From Holosporales bacterium (lineage in GTDB: Bacteria > Pseudomonadota > Alphaproteobacteria > BNTO01), in NCBI GenBank assembly GCA_031273545.1, contig JAISRQ010000143.1:1-9411 (forward strand): 9,411 nt of DNA. The letters are read 5' to 3'. The notes below the pieces were generated by a model. The model was not told the DNA's origin and did no database searches. It saw only the letters and a list, made by a program, of their open reading frames with translations. The position numbers were made by a program, and so were the translations under genes. This document shows, one piece after another, positions 6,590 through 9,411 of the stretch (positions are counted from its first letter, which is position 1; each line of letters opens with the position of its first letter).

Positions 6590-7891
6590 TTAGTTTGCAG
6601 CATTCAACGTTCGCAAAGTCAATCTATACCTAAGTTCCCGCGAACCTCTTGGAGGAATCTCAAACAACCAAAAAACATCCCCTTTTTTATCTTTTTCGTA
6701 ATTTATACTTGAGCGAGCCACAGAGTATGTTGTTGATTGGCTAGAATCAATGGTGACCTTTAGCGAAACAGACGTACTATTTGAATTTTTCAAAACCAGT
6801 CGATATTCCGCCTCAGACACCGTAGGGGCAAGCACCCTGTAATTCTCCTGAATTAATTGTGCGTCCAAAGGGGAATATTCCGCCTCCGCCTCAGGCGTCC
6901 TTGATGGACTGCCTTGAACAAACGACGGCATACGTATTGTAACATCCCCGCCACCCTTAACCTGATGCATCGTAGAGAATCCAATTAGCGAGGAAAATCC
7001 CTCACGATTATGGTAAACAGAGACTCGTCCACTCGGCAAAGCCTTCCCTAAGCCAACGTCAATAGTGTTTGGAAATGTGATCCAGTTTTCAATTTTAGGG
7101 TAAGCGGTCTCATTCATTTTCTTGAGATACGGCCCACCGACAAAAAGTCCATTGCTGCTAGACACGACAATTCGCTTTGCTGTGCTCCACACAATCACCT
7201 TACCGGGGCCTACGTCCCCCTCGATGTGGTGCCTGTACACAACCGACGGCTCAATATATGTGGACGCTGGAGTGTCTAGGTTTTTATTAGATTCGTCTTG
7301 TGGTATGTCACAATCAAAAAACTGTATTTGCGCATTACTAAAATTGATTCCTGATTGATTATCTATTCGAATAGTAGTCGTCAACGTTATAGACCCTTTA
7401 TCAGACGACAACTCTACTAGGTGATTCGTCGACCAGCTTACGTCCTTGGTTGCATATTGAAGTTGCCACAAATCATTATCTTGAACTGTGCCAACCTCCT
7501 TCACGGTTAAGCACAAAAAACAACCATTATCAGATTTCTCCAATTTGTAGCCCGTTACAACAAGAGGCTCGGGAGCCCGCACGACGATCGATTTTTCATC
7601 AATAGACGGCGATAAATTCGTAATTGTGAACTTTTTTTCGAAAAAAACCTCTTTATGAGGGATAGATACCCTTACGACAGCACCATTTTTATACCAGCTT
7701 ATCCTCTCTTTAGACGCTGCATTTATGGAAACACCGTCCGCTAAAAAGTGTCCCGCCCCAATAATTAGGTCTTCTTGGTTGATTTTGCTTAACAACGAAA
7801 TATTCGCATCAGCCGAGCTTAGCTCAACAGAACAAAAGGAAGGCAAAGCAAAAACCACACCCAAAATAATTTTCACAAAAAAATTATTCAT
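6590..7891 (-). CDS. Exported DUF4139-like protein
   Basis: This 433-aa protein has a Sec signal peptide (positive K7, hydrophobic 8-18, cleavage between about 20 and 28), then a beta-rich body. It fits the DUF4139 family: the block LWQLQYATKDVSWSTNH, then T-T-I-R-I-D-N-Q-S-G-I-N-F-S-N-A-Q-I, is the family's signature of a W-x-Y strand followed by a 'NnSGeDw.nA.i' strand. Later come an R-V-S-V-Y-H strand and a final R-L-V-L-K-N-S-N segment ending in RELRYRLTLR. DUF4139 proteins have no established biochemical role. This one is on the short side and lacks the coiled-coil N-terminal DUF4140 half of the longer members. The ATG at 7891 has no clear Shine-Dalgarno but a promoter lies just upstream. 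It is probably periplasmic or outer-membrane associated. The small secreted protein gene follows 159 bp downstream on the same strand. Confidence 0.75.
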   Translation of the reverse strand: MNNFFVKIILGVVFALPSFCSVELSSADANISLLSKINQEDLIIGAGHFLADGVSINAASKERISWYKNGAVVRVSIPHKEVFFEKKFTITNLSPSIDEKSIVVRAPEPLVVTGYKLEKSDNGCFLCLTVKEVGTVQDNDLWQLQYATKDVSWSTNHLVELSSDKGSITLTTTIRIDNQSGINFSNAQIQFFDCDIPQDESNKNLDTPASTYIEPSVVYRHHIEGDVGPGKVIVWSTAKRIVVSSSNGLFVGGPYLKKMNETAYPKIENWITFPNTIDVGLGKALPSGRVSVYHNREGFSSLIGFSTMHQVKGGGDVTIRMPSFVQGSPSRTPEAEAEYSPLDAQLIQENYRVLAPTVSEAEYRLVLKNSNSTSVSLKVTIDSSQSTTYSVARSSINYEKDKKGDVFWLFEIPPRGSRELRYRLTLRTLNAAN

Positions 7892-7932
7892 ACTAATAAA
7901 AAAATTAATCCATATAAAAGGTACTCAGCCTG

Positions 7933-7961
7933 ATGATACATTAATCTGGACAAAAGGTAAA
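7933..7961 (-). promoter_or_regulatory. Promoter of the DUF4139-like gene
   Basis: On the minus strand TTTACC (7961-7956) and TATCAT (7938-7933) are 17 bp apart. The -10 matches consensus at 5 of 6 positions and the -35 at 4 of 6. The start site would be near 7926, giving a leader of about 35 nt to the ATG at 7891. Confidence 0.5.
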
Positions 7962-8454
7962 AACCTCGCATGCCTATGTCGCTTTAAAACTCGAACCACA
8001 TTAGGGCTAAAAGGTGATATTTGGGCTGTGCCAAGCAAAGGAGGCTTGAGGATTAGGGAAGATCCCTCTGGTGAACTTCCAATAAGACATACCAGACTAC
8101 CATATGGTGCAGTAAAATTAACGCGTCCTGGCGTTGAGCGTGTATAGAAAATGCGTAGTGAAGGTATCAAGACTGTTGCTAGGAGATCAACTAAAGTGAA
8201 GGCTCGGTGAAGCATCGTTAACCGTCAAATCTTGCTAAAACACGAACTTTCCTAACAGGACGTAGACATTATGGATATTGGATGGAGCGAGCGGTGTAAA
8301 GGCTAGATTCCCTTATAGCAGGCCTGAACTTGGGAACTTGCAAGAAAGGCAACCTGAAAAGGGAAGCCCTTGCAGAGACGAATTACCCCGTAGTAGAGAG
8401 GAAGCTTACAAAAGTAAGAACAACAAAGGGGTTCACTTATTCAATCTTTATTAA

Positions 8455-8673
8455 TGCGAAACAGGAGGCGTAACAATAACAAATAAAGCTTTCGGCATCC
8501 CAAAGAATATCTTCGGCGAAACGTCTATACTGGATGACTCAATGAATGCGGATCGAAAGTTGAATAAACACAAGCGCTTGTTGGGCGAAAAAACCCGCAA
8601 CCATTTGGAGAGCGGATACACCCCGGGGTTAAAACGAATACCTGAGAAACGGTTGGGTTTCTCAAACATTTGA
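8455..8673 (+). pseudogene. Start-less open frame, possible gene fragment
   Basis: A 72-codon frame opens directly after a stop (8452-8454) and ends at TGA 8671-8673. It has no good ATG, GTG or TTG near its beginning. The product is basic and helix-prone, with segments such as FGIPKNIFGETSI, DRKLNKHKRLLGEKTRNHLE and GYTPGLKRIPEKRLGFSNI, which look more protein-like than random translation. I do not recognise it. An AGGAGG (8462-8467) lies just inside the frame, followed only by ATA (8476) as a possible near-cognate start. It could be a broken tail of a lost gene next to the structured segment, or chance. The reverse frame here is about equally long and also unrecognised. Confidence 0.25.
8643..8664. 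repeat. Perfect 8-bp stem, 6-nt loop inverted repeat
   Basis: TGAGAAAC (8643-8650) and GTTTCTCA (8657-8664) pair perfectly around GGTTGG. No U-tract follows on either strand, so it is not a classical terminator. It lies at the end of the start-less frame 8455-8673 and may be part of the structured non-coding region. Confidence 0.45.
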
Positions 8674-8679
8674 TCTCCC

Positions 8680-8702
8680 AAAAAGTTCTAATTCATTTAG
8701 AA
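8680..8702 (-). terminator. AT-rich intrinsic terminator of marC
   Basis: On the minus strand TTCTAA-ATGAA-TTAGAA (8702-8686) forms a perfect 6-bp stem and is followed by C and five T residues (8684-8680). It lies 17 bp beyond the marC stop codon. The stem is AT-only apart from one C-G pair, so efficiency may be modest, but the arrangement is that of a rho-independent terminator. Confidence 0.55.
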
Positions 8703-8707
8703 TTGAG

Positions 8708-8727
8708 CCTAGTTAAACCTAGTTAAA
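8708..8727 (+). repeat. Tandem 10-bp duplication at the marC stop codon
   Basis: CCTAGTTAAA occurs twice in perfect tandem (8708-8717 and 8718-8727). The second copy contains the complement of the marC stop TAG (8719-8721). It looks like a recent slippage duplication at the gene's end; each copy supplies a TAG in minus orientation. Confidence 0.6.
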
Positions 8728-9336
8728 ATACATCTTTATTCCGCAACCAATCATCTCTAGGGCCATTCCAATAAGCAGGATTCCGCTGCATTTTTGAAGG
8801 ATCAATGCTCCGTTTTTTCCCAAGAGCTTCATCAACGATCCTCCAAATAATAGCGCTACGTAGGTCATAGCGATGATCAACGCCAATGTCCCAACGATTA
8901 TGATTTGCTCAAATATACCGATTGCTTCTGCGTCTTTGACCATTCCAACAATGGTTGTAAGCGTTGCAGGGCCAACCAACATCGGAAACGCCAGCGGGCA
9001 CAACGCGATGTCCGAGCGCATAGCGACCTCTGGAGAGGTATCACCCGAAGGCGCACTCGGCTTGGAATATAACATTCCCCAAGCAGCCACAGCTAAAAGA
9101 AATCCGCCGCCAGCCTTAAACGAAGCTTGCGAGATGCCCATTGCAGTGAGTACAACGCCCCCCCCCGCGCAGAAAAGAAAACCTAGTCCAAAACTGTATA
9201 TGCACATTTTCGCGCCAACCATTTTTCTCTCAGACGCAGTGAAGTTTTGTGTACAAGACAAAAAGAATGGCACAACGATAAAAGGGTTTAAAACGAAAAA
9301 CAGCTTTATAAAATAACTACTGAAATTTTCTAACAT
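8719..9336 (-). CDS. MarC-family integral membrane protein
   Basis: This 205-aa inner-membrane protein matches the MarC family (UPF0056), whose transport substrate is unknown; the early link to multiple antibiotic resistance was not upheld. About six membrane segments are visible. The first carries F-F-V-L-N-P-F-I-V-V-P. The pair F-K-A-G-G-G-F-L-L-A-V-A-A-W and SDIALCPLAFPMLVGPATLT are the two conserved family blocks. The C-terminal helix ends in GMALEMIGCGIKMYF. The frame is open to 9399, but the extra 21 residues would begin at a TTG inside the promoter. The ATG at 9336 is preceded by AGGA 6 nt upstream, and the next residues (LENFSSYFIKLFF) match a family-like start. Family length is about 200-220 aa, so it looks complete. 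It has its own promoter and terminator and appears monocistronic. Confidence 0.92.
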   Translation of the reverse strand: MLENFSSYFIKLFFVLNPFIVVPFFLSCTQNFTASERKMVGAKMCIYSFGLGFLFCAGGGVVLTAMGISQASFKAGGGFLLAVAAWGMLYSKPSAPSGDTSPEVAMRSDIALCPLAFPMLVGPATLTTIVGMVKDAEAIGIFEQIIIVGTLALIIAMTYVALLFGGSLMKLLGKNGALILQKCSGILLIGMALEMIGCGIKMYFN

Positions 9337-9370
9337 AGAAGTTCCTATATCCTGACGCAATAACAATATG

Positions 9371-9399
9371 ATTCTGGATAGTTTCTTTTTTTTTGTCAA
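9371..9399 (-). promoter_or_regulatory. Promoter of the marC-family gene
   Basis: On the minus strand a perfect -35 TTGACA (9399-9394) is followed after 17 bp by CAGAAT (9376-9371), which matches the -10 consensus at 4 of 6 positions. The spacer begins with an eight-base A-tract, which can help promoters. The start would be near 9364, about 27 nt before the ATG. Confidence 0.55.
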
Positions 9400-9411
9400 G
9401 CAACACCATGC

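Larger units (their letters stand above)
7892..8679. other. Long gene-poor region with RNA-like structure
   Basis: No convincing gene lies here. Open frames occur on both strands but have no recognisable domains. The plus strand from about 8130 to 8440 looks like folded RNA. It has AAGGG-AAG-CCCTT (8359-8371), CTTAC-AAAA-GTAAG nested inside CCCC and GGGG arms (about 8385-8432), and CAGG/CCTG arms around 8319-8356. AGGGA-AGA-TCCCT (8055-8067) lies further upstream. Phrases such as TAGCAGGCCTGAAC, CCTGAAAAGGG and CCCCGTAGTAGAGAGGAAGC recall domain I and the stretch just before the reverse-transcriptase ORF in bacterial group II introns. No reverse transcriptase, domain V or clear intron ends are visible, so at most it is a remnant. 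Another structured RNA is equally possible. Confidence 0.35.

Noticed and set aside
7725..8147. A 140-codon plus-strand frame.
   Set aside because: Its first half is antisense to the well-supported DUF4139-like gene and the rest has no recognisable domain.
7925..8215. A 96-codon minus-strand frame whose N-terminus (AFTLVDLLATVLIP) resembles a type IV prepilin cleavage region.
   Set aside because: The hydrophobic stretch is broken by prolines and arginines, there is no Shine-Dalgarno, it runs through the promoter of the DUF4139 gene, and it is antisense to the structured segment. Chance resemblance is more likely, but a homology search would settle it.
8451..8681. A 76-codon minus-strand frame with a TTG start.
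   Set aside because: It is the mirror of the plus-strand frame 8455-8673, has no ribosome-binding site, and spans the 8643-8664 inverted repeat and the end of the marC terminator U-tract.
9337..9399. A TTG start at 9399 for the MarC-family protein.
   Set aside because: It coincides with the -35 hexamer and adds a lysine-rich, non-family N-terminus. The ATG at 9336 has a good ribosome-binding site.
1..9411. tRNA or rRNA genes, CRISPR arrays, IS ends, toxin-antitoxin pairs, and exact KOPS motifs near ftsK.
   Set aside because: Reading both strands gave no cloverleaf, spacer-repeat pattern, transposase, terminal inverted repeats or GGGNAGGG octamers that I could support.

Overview
The window reads as ordinary chromosome from an alphaproteobacterium with a moderately AT-rich genome. 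The strongest lineage marker is a MucR/Ros-family regulator, a family essentially confined to Alphaproteobacteria. Long AT-rich spacers, a split pheS/pheT locus, a candidate intron remnant and a lineage-specific secreted protein would suit a host-associated or endosymbiont-like lineage, but that is inference only.

Layout, left to right. Positions 1-34 hold what is probably the last codons of rplT (ribosomal protein L20). Then comes pheS (138-1211, plus), the alpha subunit of phenylalanyl-tRNA synthetase. pheT does not follow. A 513-bp AT-rich spacer follows instead, with direct repeats, a dyad and a good sigma70-like promoter overlapped by a 15-bp palindrome. It leads into mucR (1725-2189, plus), whose usual zinc ligands are half lost. 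Next is a compact plus-strand pair: miaB (2354-3772), which makes the ms2 modification of tRNA position 37, and ftsK (3780-6029), the septal DNA translocase, only 7 bp apart.

The rest of the window is on the minus strand. ftsK converges, with a 2-bp gap, on a 132-aa unknown secreted acidic protein (6430-6032). That gene has its own promoter and a pair of 8-bp direct repeats phased 20 bp apart just upstream of the -35. Upstream of it is a 433-aa exported protein of the DUF4139 type (7891-6590), also with a recognisable promoter. Positions 7892-8679 contain no convincing gene. Part of it (about 8130-8440, plus) looks like folded RNA and has features reminiscent of a group II intron 5' half without its reverse transcriptase. 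The window ends with a MarC-family membrane protein (9336-8719), flanked by a clear promoter and an AT-rich intrinsic terminator.

The housekeeping genes (L20, PheS, MiaB, FtsK) cover translation and chromosome segregation. MucR is the likely global regulator. The two exported proteins are the least understood content. I found no complete new defence or mobile system. The best leads are the secreted protein with its phased repeats, the structured intergenic segment, and the mucR control region.
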